64,000 nt of DNA from positions 2,919,001-2,983,000 of the forward strand of contig OY970824.1 of NCBI GenBank assembly GCA_963853835.1, in the 5' to 3' direction. This stretch comes from Calendula officinalis (taxonomy: Eukaryota; Streptophyta; Magnoliopsida; Asterales; Asteraceae). This document shows, in pieces, positions 21,301 to 31,147 of the stretch. Under the pieces are notes generated by a model. It searched no databases. It was not told where the DNA came from and was given only the letters and a program-made list of their open reading frames with translations. Positions within the stretch are counted from its first letter, which is position 1, and each line of letters opens with the position of its first letter. The translations under genes and the position numbers were made by a program.

Positions 21301-21819
21301 ACAGACAACAGCAGAGGCTATTGCCTTATTAAACTCATTCCAAGTACTTCTTTTTGGAGAAATACAATGCTGAATAGTGTGAACTAAGAATTTCCATTGT
21401 GGGAAGAGAAGACCCTTTTGAAATGTTACTATATTGAGTCTTCCCTCATAACCCATTTTTTGTAAAATTTCACCAATGTATTCCTTAGGAAGAGTAGACA
21501 TACCTGAATCATCGTGAAGTTGTAGATGGTGTCTGATTGATTGTTCTGTTACTGTGATATGTTTTCCATCTACTTGGGATTTGATTATTGATACAGTTGT
21601 TCCTTCCGTTTGCTCAGCATTGGTCCAGAAATCCACCAAGTGCTGTTGATATGATGTTGGTTTTACAGTTAAAGCAAACTGTATATAAGAGTTTTTCAAG
21701 AATTTTACGATCGGACGAAAATCTTTTGTGCCGTCGGGATTCTTTAGAAAGGCACACATATTGTGAAATTCAGAATATTTGAGATCGGTTTGAACATTCA
21801 AAGATGTTAGAGTTGCCAT
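18394..21819 (-). CDS. Env-like third ORF of Sirevirus-type copia element, intact 1141 aa
   Basis: A continuous 1141-codon frame between the pol position and the PPT, where Sireviruses carry their env-like gene. Residues 1 to about 240 form a compact conserved domain (MATLTSLNVQ start, then LVHTIQHCISPKRSTWNEFN, FLMYPRFLQHIIN). A Pro/Thr/Ser-rich linker follows, then a Lys/Arg-rich patch and a probable coiled coil around residues 470-550 (heptads after INQLTDKVDSLEST), an acidic Thr/Val-rich stretch with VVTTLVTTEEEE, and a charged C-terminus. No signal peptide or clear membrane span is seen, so 'envelope' is positional only. The homologous ORF at 52683-49200 has two frameshifts; this one has none although its element lacks pol. 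Confidence 0.85.
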   Translation of the reverse strand: MATLTSLNVQTDLKYSEFHNMCAFLKNPDGTKDFRPIVKFLKNSYIQFALTVKPTSYQQHLVDFWTNAEQTEGTTVSIIKSQVDGKHITVTEQSIRHHLQLHDDSGMSTLPKEYIGEILQKMGYEGRLNIVTFQKGLLFPQWKFLVHTIQHCISPKRSTWNEFNKAIASAVVCLSTDQVFNFSQMIFEGMLGNLSSSKFLMYPRFLQHIINCELQNLSTLKNIFILPELNKKVFSNMRKQFKFSGKETPLFPNMINDQTQIGEGSTIATTQVEPQPTPLPPKTAQTPPHIATQSPAHTEVLNVSQELDLNLQSATLHSVEDLPDKTKNISTLYKRKKSLKDTRGHIESNPRLQELSSKEERGHEAMAFTTDAPKVGAQDSENIFRTQTSATLSDDSFEELLKGPRCQETTRGGISASSRKKRMSKRPISSPRSDEGRSFELTDRMENLQTNVPVSEPDDLARWSEGSIKINQLTDKVDSLESTVQNCLEYLTNQGKTMAAMKRHVNTINKRMRFYEQRLHQQTKIIRKLKKKLDDSEAPPVELTKGEKDNIQIMIDESIAAAASSLLNLKETEVDEGPELMVTEDEPVTTATMEEQVEKEIPVVTSTTDIIAVVNEEEELKAANTTDALSVVTPEVTPVVTTLVTTEEEEIQFPELIERERHVIISKPPTPDQPLIIPDIDDNVNWFEVDECTLPPHPKILPEGQLHLFYPKLLMMGIPDMKYIPPPPSAHIGKGKEIYDDDYPNRALGHHMVNKINHVRAEKQSRWRIKHRKILEKVEMYQAIEEKKGKVQSKVPAQIPVQTDDIQIKAQQTEFKRLRKIEEEHIQCLEYLVSECKKTKSALTDDVFEQKANMIEYLKTKGHSAKSLGRMKMMTIIEKYCNAKKKDLAEQEAEESKKAKTLIPISPNLLKAGSVSTIGETSTPQSKKRKTVDQEQSSKKKSKQIVPVLEMPIAPLQNNPIINWRVIQNNVIEVIREDKVVQRFTGWLPLIRSCSRSDVIKLLIIGKPRMTKKSWKESGAGYLTKMIDAAFYPDNYPEQFTNPGNVYAWNVIPTANMYFFEKSGKVCELYLYEKEYPHSEKTMYQIFINTLMKPYDAVMFQNKLNYFTKRNIRYIIEQRLQQNQRTLEKRRREQEEQKKLD

Positions 21820-22055
21820 TTTTGTGGAATTTTGTGAAGAACAGAAGAGAATTTTGTTATTGACGAAGGGTTTTTGATCGTAAGCTAGGGTTTATCGAGA
21901 GAATTTAGCAAATCGAAGTGAAGATAATGCTAAACTAATCGACTGCCGCCTTTTATATCTTTCGATTTAACCTGCAAATCTACTAAAATGTCCTTCGAAT
22001 CATAACATAACGGTTATTTTCATGGGGTTAGTTTGGTAATTGTGTTTCTGAAAGA

Positions 22056-22353
22056 TGATTGATCAACGGATCAAGGAAGAATTGCTTCAAGCCGTGGATG
22101 AGAAAGAGTTTTATGAAACAAAAAATAAAGAACTAACAAGTAAATTAGAAGAATGTCAGCTTGAAATTGAACAAAATAAATTAACAATTAAAAAGTTTGA
22201 AAGAAGCACTAAAATTCTTGATGAATTAACTAATAATCAAACTACATAAAAGGTTGTTCATGGGGTGGGATATCATGCTGTACCACCTCCACATAAATTC
22301 ATTCCTCCACTGAAAAACAGTTCAGAAAGAATCATTAATGAATTAAAAACTGA
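22056..22353 (+). pseudogene. Misplaced gag middle fragment of copia element
   Basis: Plus-strand frame beginning IDQRIKEELLQAVDEKEFYE matches the gag middle of the full-length element (minus strand, about 57750-58055). It contains an in-frame TAA near 22246 where the other copy has GAA, and stops inside a junction with the primer-site segment at CTGA. In a normal element it would lie downstream of the gag piece that here follows it. Confidence 0.85.
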
Positions 22354-22357
22354 CAAG

Positions 22358-22369
22358 TGGTATCAGAGC
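22358..22369 (+). promoter_or_regulatory. Primer-binding site (initiator tRNA-Met)
   Basis: TGGTATCAGAGC preceded by CTGACAAG, the last six bases of the LTR plus a 2-base spacer. Only these few LTR bases are present, an unusual internal location. Confidence 0.9.
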
Positions 22370-22424
22370 ATATTGGTTCTAGATCTACTATTTGTTAATC
22401 ATTAAAACACACACATTGTTAATC

Positions 22425-23700
22425 ATATCGGATAACAATGAAAGCACTCAGGCCAACAAAATCCCCATTCTCACTCCCAATAACTTTGGGATGTGGAAGA
22501 ATCGTATTAAGCAATACATGCTTATTACGGATTATTCTATGTGGGAAGTTGTCCTTGAAGGAAACAAAACTGGTCCTGGTCAAGCAAGCAGCTCTGCAAC
22601 TGAGGCAGACAAACTTAAGTGTGAGAAGGAAAAGAAGGACAAGGGAATCGAACTCAAAACTCTAAGCACTCTCCTACTGGCCATTCCTAATGACTATCAA
22701 CATCTCTTTGTTGAGTATGATGATGCAAAGATACTATGGGAAGCACTGGAGAAGAGATTTGTTGGGACCAAGAGCACCAAAAGGAACATGAAGTCTGTTC
22801 TCAAACAAGACTTTGAAAATTTCAAAGGAAAACCCAATGAAACACTCACTCAAGTGTTTGACAGATTCAACAAGCTAATTGGTGAACTTAACCAGGTTGG
22901 GGTTAAGATGGATCAAGAAGATGTCAACATGAAGTTCCTAAGATCTCTTAGTGAAGAATGGGCCATGTATACTGTGGTATATAGACAAAGAGATGCTTTA
23001 GAAGAAAAAGAGTTGGATGAACTCTACAATGATCTCAGAGTATTTGAAACTGAGGTAAACCAAAAGAACCCTTCTATTTCTTCTAATAATGTTGCATTTG
23101 TCTCTAGTACAGGTCAAGGTCAGGAAACCTCTATAGGAAAGGCTGCAGATTCTGAAGATGCTGCAAGAGAATCCTTCTTCACTAGTCATGTGCATACTGC
23201 ATTGATTAGTGATGACTTGGAACAATTGAATCCAGATGATCTTGAGGAGATGGATCTTAAATGGCAGATGGCTATGCTGAGTCTAAGGACAAAAAGATTT
23301 TTAAAGAGAACTGGTAGGACAAGCCTCAACTTCAACAAAGGTGACAAAGCAGGATTTGACAAGACTAAAGTCAAATGTTACAACTGTAACAACCTTGGTC
23401 ACTTTGCAAAAGAATGTCCTCAGCCAGACAAAAGATCAAAATCAACTGCTCTTGTTTCACAACAAGGACAAGGTTATGACTGGAGCTTCCAAGCAGAAGA
23501 GCATGCTCAAAATCAAGCTCTCATGGCCTTTACTGACAACAAAACTGAGGTAAAACCTAAACCTTGTACTTCTGAATGTGCTAAAATTGTTAAAACCTTA
23601 GAAAAAGAAAACACTAAATTAAATGAAGATTTAGCAAAAGCAGTCAGAAGAAATCATGAGTTTGATAGTGTGATTGCTGATCAAGAACATCAAATAAAGG
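22425..23700 (+). pseudogene. gag 5' portion of copia element, truncated, start codon lost
   Basis: Frame gives a UBN2-type gag domain (LTPNNFGMWKNRIKQYML) and one zinc knuckle, CYNCNNLGHFAKEC (CX2CX4HX4C). The initiator ATG of the sister element is ATA here (22425-22427), though an upstream in-frame ATG at 22392 exists. The protein is cut after HQIKV, where gag sequence fuses to the LTR U5 tail through the shared bases AAGGTGT. Nearly identical in protein to the gag at 59340. Confidence 0.85.
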
Positions 23701-23797
23701 TGTTTATTAACTTGTTTATAGTTAATCGATCCTGACAGAACCACTATCGAGTTATTTGACTTGAGTTTAAACTTTACTAAGCTCTAAAACATGTATA

Positions 23798-24225
23798 TCT
23801 TACTACTATATAAAGCATTCAGGCCTACCCCATTAGGCAAGTTTAAAGAGCTCCTTAAACTTGATTTTAAGAACCTTTCCACTTTTGTTAGTTAGTTCTC
23901 TACCTTAAAAAAAAATAAATCGCGGCTAATAAGATTCTAACCCAAGACCTCTCCTAACTTATCACTATGTGTTAACCACTTGCTATACATTACACTTTGG
24001 TAACATCACCCACACTTAATAACAAAAGTCTGTTACTCGAAAACCATTTTACCCAATAACATTAAATATACGACGCTGTAAATCATCAACTCTTACCAAA
24101 ATCTACATTTCTGTTTAATTATTTATTTCTAGCAACAATTATTACCGTGTAAACGAACAACACTTGCTCGCCACGGAATATGGTTTCTGGGTACCCGCCG
24201 CCGCATTGCGCGGGTACCCTACTAG
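23798..24225 (+). mobile_element. Small non-autonomous Helitron
   Basis: Begins TCTTACTACTATATAAAGC after an A and ends in CTAG before a T, the A|T insertion rule of Helitrons. Just before the end is a hairpin, GGGTACCCGC facing GCGCGGGTACCC (24189-24219). 428 bp, no coding frame. It lies 60 bp beyond the rearranged copia element. Confidence 0.7.
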
Positions 24226-24390
24226 TGTAATTGAATAGAGGTGATAATTTCAACCAATTTACTTGTAAATGTTAAAGATAGCCTGAATGGGTCAAAAGTT
24301 AACCCCAAGTGTTTTTCATACATAAAACTTCTAGAGTATTTTATTAAAAGAAATTAAAACTAAAATTATACCTTTATAATCATATTTACT

Positions 24391-25028
24391 GGCGTGAGCA
24401 TAAAAACCGAAAAATCGAACCGAAACCGAAAAAATCGAACCGAAAAAACCGAATCATTTGAAAAACCGATATCAATGGTTTTGATTTTTAGAAAACCCGA
24501 ATGTTTGGGGCGGTTTTCGGGGGCATATGAAAAACCAAACCAAAAAACACGCCCCGCCCCGCCATTATATATATTTCAAGTTTTATAGAAAAATATTCTT
24601 ATATTTTTAAAAGATTTGATTTTTAATTATCTTTTAAATAAATGATATGATTGAATTTATGTGATTTATTCATATATTTTCAATGGATGAAGACATGAAA
24701 TAAGATTGTTGAAAAATATTATTGGATGTTATTCTAGTATTATTAATCTATTCAAGTTTTGTTATTGAATTTATTATTACATTATATATTAAATTACTAG
24801 TTGTTTTTTATTTATAACGAAATGAGTTAAGGTTTGAGAGTTTTAATCATAATATTGATTTTTAAGGTAACAAATTGGTAAATTCAAAGGAAATTAAAAA
24901 ACCGAAAAAACCCCGAAACCGAACCGAAAAACCGAAACCGAACGGGGTGTAATTCTTAAAACCCGAACTTTTGGGCAGGGTTTGGTTTTAGTTAAAAACC
25001 GCCCCAAACCGCTCCATGCTCACCCCTA
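24391..25028. mobile_element. hAT-like MITE rich in AACCGAA repeats
   Basis: GCGTGAGCATAAAAACCG on the left mirrors GCTCCATGCTCACCCCT on the right. The arms are low-complexity CGAAACCGAAAA sequence. Related ends (GGGGTGAGCA) occur at 44083 and, inverted, near 63496. Confidence 0.6.
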
Positions 25029-25139
25029 ATATTTACACTATTTTTTTAATTAAAAAATGTGAAAATTTTGAACGTTACCAGTTACCACATATAAAAAAAG
25101 TGTGAAATTCATAAAAAAATCTATGTACTTTCCAGCTAG

Positions 25140-25420
25140 TCTCGTATTGGTCTTCAAAAGTTTACTTTTTGTCCAATTGTGTGACGGATTACCGGATTGA
25201 GTTGTAAAAACAACATCCAGAAATTTTTACAAAATTTACAACTCAAACCCGTAATTTTTAGTTTTTTACAACTAAAGAAACGCCACGTCGACAATGGTTA
25301 CAAACGAAACGTGCCACGTCAAGAATTTTTACAACTCAATCAGGTAATCCAGTCACATAATGGGAGATATGGGACGGGAACAAACTTTTAATTGCTAATA
25401 TTGGACAATTTTAAGTACAT
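25140..25420. mobile_element. Foldback element with TTGTAAAAA arms
   Basis: GTGTGACGGATTACCGGATT then GAGTTGTAAAAA (25179-25210) is inverted at 25330-25360 as TTTTTACAACTCAATCAGGT followed by AATCCAGTCACAT. Outer matches extend the arms toward 25145 and 25410. No coding capacity. Confidence 0.55.
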
Positions 25421-26039
25421 TTGTCAATCTGTGACAAAACGGAAAATATGTCGGACTACAAAAAATTACTTGTTTTGGCCCAATGATACCAGCCAGGAGG
25501 TCTATGTCCTTCAGTTATGACGTTGACCCTGTGAGTTTGTTTCCATTTCAGAAGAAAAATAGAAAATGAATCAGGTTCAACTCATTTACTTATTATGAAG
25601 AGGTTGATTTCGGTCAAACATGCAAATCACAATATAAAGCTAGAACGGAAAAGGTCAAACGGGTTGAATGTTTTCTAAATCACTTTACTCAAAAATCAAC
25701 TTATTATTGTAATAAAAGTTTTTCTAATCATATTTAATGTATTAATTATTTATAAAAAGGTTTTTAACAAAAACTAGACAAAAAAGTGTTTCATAAACCC
25801 AACCTCACCATTATACTCGTTATGCAACACGCACATTTTCCTACCTCAAAAACATTATGATCATTCTAAATTCCTCTTCAAAAGAATAACCAACCTCATC
25901 ACGTAAACCGAATTGTAGCTCATAACCATTTATGTGGGCCCGCCACACGAGATACGGGAGCATGATCATCATAACGAACCCGACAAAGAGATCGATCACC
26001 CTCTTTTGTAACTACATAAAGAAAAAGAAGAAAAAAAAA
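25421..26039. other. Downstream flank of THIC, nothing recognised
   Basis: A/T-rich. It holds the likely end of the long THIC 3' UTR form, but no poly(A) site can be assigned with confidence. Confidence 0.35.
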
Positions 26040-26162
26040 GCACTCTCCCTACGCAGGCATTATCCTGTTCAGGTTCTAAGGGACTTTCTCAGCCCGAAAC
26101 TGCCGCCAGCACCACCGCCCAAAAACGGCGGCACTGAAGGCGGATTCAGACACCCCCGGTGC
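26040..26162 (-). ncRNA. TPP riboswitch aptamer in the THIC 3' UTR
   Basis: On the minus strand the sequence runs GCACCGGGGGTG, a long G/C-rich P3 arm (TGCCGCC facing GGCGGCA), then CTGAGAAAGTCCC, GAACCTGAACAGGATAATG and CCTGCGTAGGGAG, closing with GTGC that pairs with the opening GCAC. These are the conserved thiamin-pyrophosphate binding segments. In plant THIC genes this aptamer controls use of a 3'-UTR splice donor: with little TPP the donor is masked and a stable short 3' UTR is made; with TPP bound, splicing gives an unstable long form. The donor candidate here is at 26331, about 170 bases upstream. Confidence 0.95.
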
Positions 26163-26325
26163 ATATCTATGTCAATACCATGAAATGAACACACCAACAT
26201 ATTAAATTATTAAAAGACGAAGAAATTCGAGAAATTAAAGAGTTATGTTGCTACCACAATCGCAAATTAAAAGAAAACATTTGTTCGGTTCGGCCTTTTA
26301 TTTTTCACAAACTGACAAACTATGT

Positions 26326-26412
26326 ACTTACCTACCAACTGCTGCTTGAAAATGAGGATTTTGCACCTCGTTTCATGCTAGAGGCCGATGTTGCAGTCGG
26401 TTCACATGCTTC
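26326..26412 (-). promoter_or_regulatory. THIC 3'-UTR exon and riboswitch-controlled splice donor
   Basis: After the stop codon the minus strand shows an acceptor, TTATTTCAG before GAAGCATGTG (exon from about 26412), and a strong donor GTAG then GTAAGT (26331-26326). A possible partner donor GTTAGT lies a few bases after the stop. This reproduces the layout of plant THIC 3' UTRs, with one constitutive intron, a short exon, and the alternative donor upstream of the aptamer. Confidence 0.65.
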
Positions 26413-26490
26413 CTGAAATAAATAAATAAATGTCGGGTAAGATAACCATGTAATAAGTGACACACGGTCAACTAACGGTCAACTAACCGT

Positions 26491-29400
26491 TTATATCTTC
26501 TTAGTGGCGATATAGGATTCAGGCAAGTAAATCTCACCACCAGCTTCACCATGCTGTTCACCACTAACCGTCTTCTTAGCCGCCTGAAACTCGGCACTCA
26601 TAGCATCCATCCCTTGTTGAACCGCCTCTTCAGCACTCCCATACCCGTGTTCTTCAGCATATTTCCTCACATCTTCAGTAATCTTCATCGAACAGAATTT
26701 GGGCCCACACATCGAGCAAAAATGGGCCACTTTTGCACCGTCAGATGGCAACGTTTCATCATGGAAAGAAGTGGCGGTCATCGGGTCCAATGATAAAGCA
26801 AACTGGTCCAACCACCTGAACTCAAACCTGGCTTTGCTAAGTGCATCATCCCATTCTTGAGCATGTGGGTGGCCTTTGGCTAAATCAGCTGCATGAGCTG
26901 CTATTTTGTATGATATGACACCGGTTTTGACATCGTCACGGTTGGGTAAACCTAGGTGTTCTTTTGGTGTCACGTAACATAGGAGTGCGGTCCCCAGTGC
27001 GCCGATGTTGGCTGCACCGATGGCTGAGGTGATGTGGTCGTATCCGGGTGCGATGTCGGTTGTTAATGGTCCGAGTGTGTAGAACGGGGCTTCGTTGCAC
27101 CATTCGAGCTGTTTTTGCACGTTTTCGGGGATTTTGTGCATTGGGATATGTCCTGGCCCTTCATTCATCACCTGTAACGGTTATATTTAATGAGTGGGTC
27201 GATTTGGGTGATGCTTATCTCTATTGGGTCAAACAAGTAATAAAATAAATAAATAAGAGTTTTAAAGAAACTGGTCACATGGGTTCAAGTGTTAAAGTTT
27301 TATTCAAAAATAGATTATTATTAAAGTGTTTTTTTTTGGTAACCAAAAGAGTACCTTGATTTTTTTTATAGTAAATTACAGAATTTGTCCTTGTGATATA
27401 CCAGATTCTACGTATTTGTCCCTGTACTTTTTCAGTTTTTTTGTCCCTGTAAAATTTTAGATTCCGATTTTTAACAGAAAATTATACAGGGATAGAAAAA
27501 CCGAAATTTTTACAGCTACATTTTTCCGGAATCTAAAATTTTAAAGGGATAGAAAAACCAAAAAAAGTATATGGACAAAAACGTAGAATCCGGTATACCA
27601 CATGGATAATTTCTGTAATTTACTCTTTTTTTTAATCAACATGTAGCTGGAAACTTTTTAACACGATGAAAGAATTTCGGTCATTAAATAAAACTTTAAT
27701 ACCTTCAGTTGACAAAAATAAAAAAAAACCTCAAACGGAAAATTTTGAAAATTATGTGCTTTTTTATGCAATTTGCCTTATTATTATTTAAAAAAATTGT
27801 AACTATACTTAAACACTAATTGTAACAAATAATATTCTTGGAAACCCAAGAAAACCAATTTCGGCCCTTACCCAAAATGGTCAATTTTGACCGGCTACCC
27901 AACCCGCCCGCCAATGTTGCAACCTCAAACACATAAACGAAACAAACCTGAACATCCTTCTGCCATGCTCTACGTGTAAGTTCACCTTGAGTCAAAAGCT
28001 CTGCAAACTGAGCAGTATCATTCGCATCATAAATCGACCCAGGTCTCAACCCATCACCAATCGATAACGCAATATCATACTGATTACAAATATCAAGAAT
28101 ATCATCCCAATGATCGTAAGCAAAATTCTCCTTATGATAAGCCAAACACCATTTTGCGTGAATCGAACCCCCTCGAGAAACAATTCCCGTCATCCGTTTA
28201 GCAGTTAACGGAATGTAACGGAGCAGAACGCCGGCGTGAATCGTGAAGTAATCAACCCCTTGCTCCGCTTGCTCAATTAGCGTTTCACGGAAAACTTCCC
28301 AATTTAGATTTTCCGCAATTCCGTTTACTTTTTCTAGGGCTTGGTAAATTGGTACGGTCCCAACTGGAACTGAGGAATTACGAAGAATCCATTCACGGGT
28401 TTCGTGGATGTGTCGGCCCGTGGATAGATCCATTATTGTGTCCGCACCCCACATTGTGGCCCATTGGAGTTTGTGGACTTCTTCTTCAATTGAGCTTACG
28501 ACGGCTGAATTTCCAATATTTGCGTTGACTTTGACCAGGAAGTTTCTTCCAACAATCATGGGTTCGAGCTCGAGGTGTCTTTTGTTTGAAGGAATGATTG
28601 CACGACCACGAGCAACTTCGGATCGAACAAATTCGGGCTCGAGTTTCTCTCGGGTTGCACAGTAGACCATTTCTTCGGTTATGATCCCCTGTTTTGCATA
28701 GTACATTTGGGTGTATCTTGGGGGGTTTGATTTCTCTCTCATATCGATCCAATCCTTGCGTAATTTCGGGAGTCCTGTTTAGTAGAGCAACAGATTAGAT
28801 GAGGTGAAACGGGCTAGTTGGGTAACGGGTCAAAACGGTCGACTTTTAGTATGGGTTGAAAAAAAAACCGGGATTGAGTTGAACCACTAACACTTTTTTT
28901 GTTTATTTTTATAAAAAATTATATTATCGCAAATGTAATCTGAATCTTTGAATAAAAGGAATTTTTGGCCCACTGTCTAACCCGTTTGACATGTTACCCT
29001 ATTTGCTAATTTTCATGATTAGACTTGTTTGAGGTGAAACACAACCAAAATTGACCCATTAATAAGTATACGGTCGAATTGCCACCTCTAACTTGGATTT
29101 CTTTTAATCTTTTATGACAAAAAGTAACTAAAATGAGTAAAAGTTGGGAATACCTTCTTGTGGGCTTATGTTTTGGGGGCCACTGGTGTCATACGTATCA
29201 AAATGTGGTTCATCCCCTGCCAAATGAACACGTCGAAATGGAACTTTAAGAACATTACCAGATTCTTCATGAACAACCTCCCTGTAAATGTAAAGTAGTT
29301 AAAATTATGTAATTGGTTTCACATTTACTAAATACATAAGCTGCATTGAATTAACCATGTAAGTTAAAAAAGGGTTTAATTCCATCGTTATGCAAGGAAA

Positions 29401-29936
29401 TTATACAAAATGTCACTTTGGTTCAATTATATACTTATATATATTTAAACTGGTTAACAAATAGTAGCTTAGAAGGAAACGGGCCATCACCCATCGCCTA
29501 TGTGTAATTTTAATGCATAAAACTTTATATTCCAAGATTATATTACAATTGAAATAATATGGTTTTTCAATATACTTTAGTCGGTGGTCCGTTTTAGTAA
29601 TTATAACTTTTTACTTTTTGTAGCATAAGCAAACTACCTGTATTCCTTGGTGCTTTGCGGGAAACATTGTTCAAAGGATGGTAATGGAAGAAAATCAGGG
29701 GCAGTTGGATCAACCGTATTCTTCCTTTGCTTATTCTTCTCCACATTGGTTGATGGCGGGTCAAAGGTCAAAGTTGCACGAGGTACCATCATGCTACAAG
29801 ACCGAGATTCCTTCTTCCACAAGTTTCCAGTATCAACAGCCACATCAAAAACAGGCAAGAAAGCCGTCTTTGATAGACCGGAATTGTTGCCATTTTTACA
29901 CATGACAGATGTAAGATTAGCATGAATTGATGCCAT
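26491..29936 (-). CDS. THIC: Phosphomethylpyrimidine synthase, chloroplastic
   Basis: Makes the pyrimidine half of thiamin (HMP-P) from aminoimidazole ribotide; a radical-SAM [4Fe-4S] enzyme of the plastid. Exons on the minus strand: 29936-29638, 29281-29154, 28774-27948, 27171-26491, adding to 644 aa. Residues 1 to about 70 are a Ser/Lys-rich transit peptide. The catalytic core contains GADTIMDLSTG, VNANIGNS, SIGDGLRPGS and MNEGPGHIP, and the C-terminal cluster motif CSMCGPKFCSM supplies CX2CX4C. All splice sites are GT-AG and no lesion is visible. A 5'-UTR intron (about 31147-29949) precedes the start exon. Control by the TPP riboswitch in its 3' UTR is strongly indicated. Confidence 0.97.
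27370..27624. mobile_element. Foldback MITE in THIC intron 3
   Basis: AGTAAATTACAGAATTTGTC at the left is inverted at the right as GATAATTTCTGTAATTTACT, with arms about 100 bp long meeting near 27480-27520. It belongs to the AGTAAATTACA family also found at 2413, 5096, 13820 and 44452. It lies in the intron between the last two coding exons. Confidence 0.75.
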
Positions 29937-30019
29937 TTATAGAAATATCTGCATAAAAGACAATTTAATCAATTATTTGGATAGTAAGAACATGAAAATA
30001 ATTTGAAAATGAATTCTAA

Positions 30020-30285
30020 GGGTGTGTTTGGTCTGCTGTAATCCTCTGCAATCATTCATACAATTCCATTATGAAGGGATGTTTGGATACTTTTTCTTAG
30101 TAATTCAATTCCTATATAATTTAGAGATTACATCATTGATTGTAATTGAAATTATTAAAAATAATATAAATATAATAATAAATAAAATTAAAAAACTAAA
30201 ACTAGAGCAAAATGAATTCATTTAGAATTCAATTCCTTCATAATTCAATTCCATTCCTTAGTATTACGTCAAACCAAACGCACCC
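30020..30285. mobile_element. Tourist-like MITE in THIC 5'-UTR intron, TSD TAA
   Basis: Starts GGGTGTGTTTGGTCTG and ends CAAACCAAACGCACCC, with TAA on both sides (30017-30019, 30286-30288). 266 bp, A/T-rich interior with inverted AATTCAATTCC stretches. Confidence 0.75.
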
Positions 30286-31059
30286 TAAACATTCGTTATA
30301 ACAATATATACTTGTGACTTCACTTGTAACGAATATCACGGCAAACTACATAAAAAAGGTATGTAATTTATTGAACTTTTCCACTTGATGTTAAAAAAAT
30401 GGGAACCATTAACAAAGCCTAACCATAAACTTTTTAAAGATGGTAAAAAAAATCCTTATTTTGGTCAGAAGAAGAAAAAAAAACTTCAATACCTTCAACT
30501 GTACACAAGAAATTGAAATAGTAGCTCAAATGAGATTTTTTTTAAAAAGTTCAATACTGCCTAAATTGGCAAAAGATAGCAACACAAAAAGTCCAATTAG
30601 ACCCCTTGTTTAGCAACATTTGGACAAACAATATTTTACTAGAATGTAAGCTAAAATACTGTCGAAAGTGCAATCTAGACTACTTGTTTAAGAAAATTCG
30701 GTTATCTTAAATTGGGGACTTGTATCATCAAAAAAAAAAATAATAATAAAAAAAAATAAAAAAAATTGAGCAGATTCAATTATAAAAATCCTTTTAAGTT
30801 TCATCGTCTTTTTTTTTTTTCGAACGGCAAATTAACCACTAAACAGGACCCCCAATCGATAAGTAAATACATGAAAAATCTACCAGTGATAAATACATTG
30901 CATGTATTACTGTAGCAGATGTTAATCGATAAGTAAATTCTGACTAATGCCACTACTTCAAAACAACAAATAAAAGACGAAAACTTCTTATAATTGAGAA
31001 GCAGGAGATGCATGCATGAATTCAGATTACTAATCGGTAATAACCAAATTTGATCTGCC

Positions 31060-31063
<4 letters not shown>

Positions 31064-31143
<80 letters not shown>
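31064..31143. repeat. Compound (TG)n(AG)n microsatellite next to THIC leader exon
   Basis: About 14 TG units followed by about 25 AG units. On the THIC strand it is (CT)n(CA)n and lies a few bases inside the 5'-UTR intron, next to the donor. Confidence 0.95.

Positions 31144-31147
<4 letters not shown>

Larger units (their letters stand above)
17745..23737. mobile_element. Rearranged Sirevirus-like copia element with two inverted U5 ends, TSD GAACC
   Basis: GAACC lies immediately outside both ends (17740-17744 and 23738-23742). From left: a full LTR in minus orientation (17745-18360), PPT, env-like ORF and spacer in minus orientation (to about 22055), then plus-orientation gag middle (22056-22353), primer site plus 5' gag (22350-23700), and a 40-bp LTR U5 tail (23698-23737). 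The two ends are thus inverted repeats, TGTCAGGATCGATTAAC at left and its complement at right, matching at 39 of 40 positions. pol and the rest of gag are missing. Junctions show short shared sequences (AGA; CTGA; AAGGTGT). The order shows rearrangement before insertion, since one target duplication encloses the whole. Confidence 0.85.
29949..31147 (-). other. THIC 5'-UTR intron
   Basis: On the minus strand TTCTTCAG precedes GTAC at 31148/31147, and TTATGCAG precedes ATATTTCT just upstream of the THIC start codon. The intron carries a Tourist-like MITE and a compound microsatellite. The upstream leader exon is about 31230-31148. A 5'-UTR intron is also known in Arabidopsis THIC. Confidence 0.7.

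Noticed and set aside
23697..23737. Autointegration as the cause of the rearranged copia element
   Set aside because: Autointegration joins an LTR terminus to an internal site, but here gag joins internal LTR sequence at the shared AAGGTGT, which fits template switching or end-joining better.
26551..26793. Plus-strand 80-aa ORF over THIC
   Set aside because: Antisense to a THIC coding exon, no features of its own.
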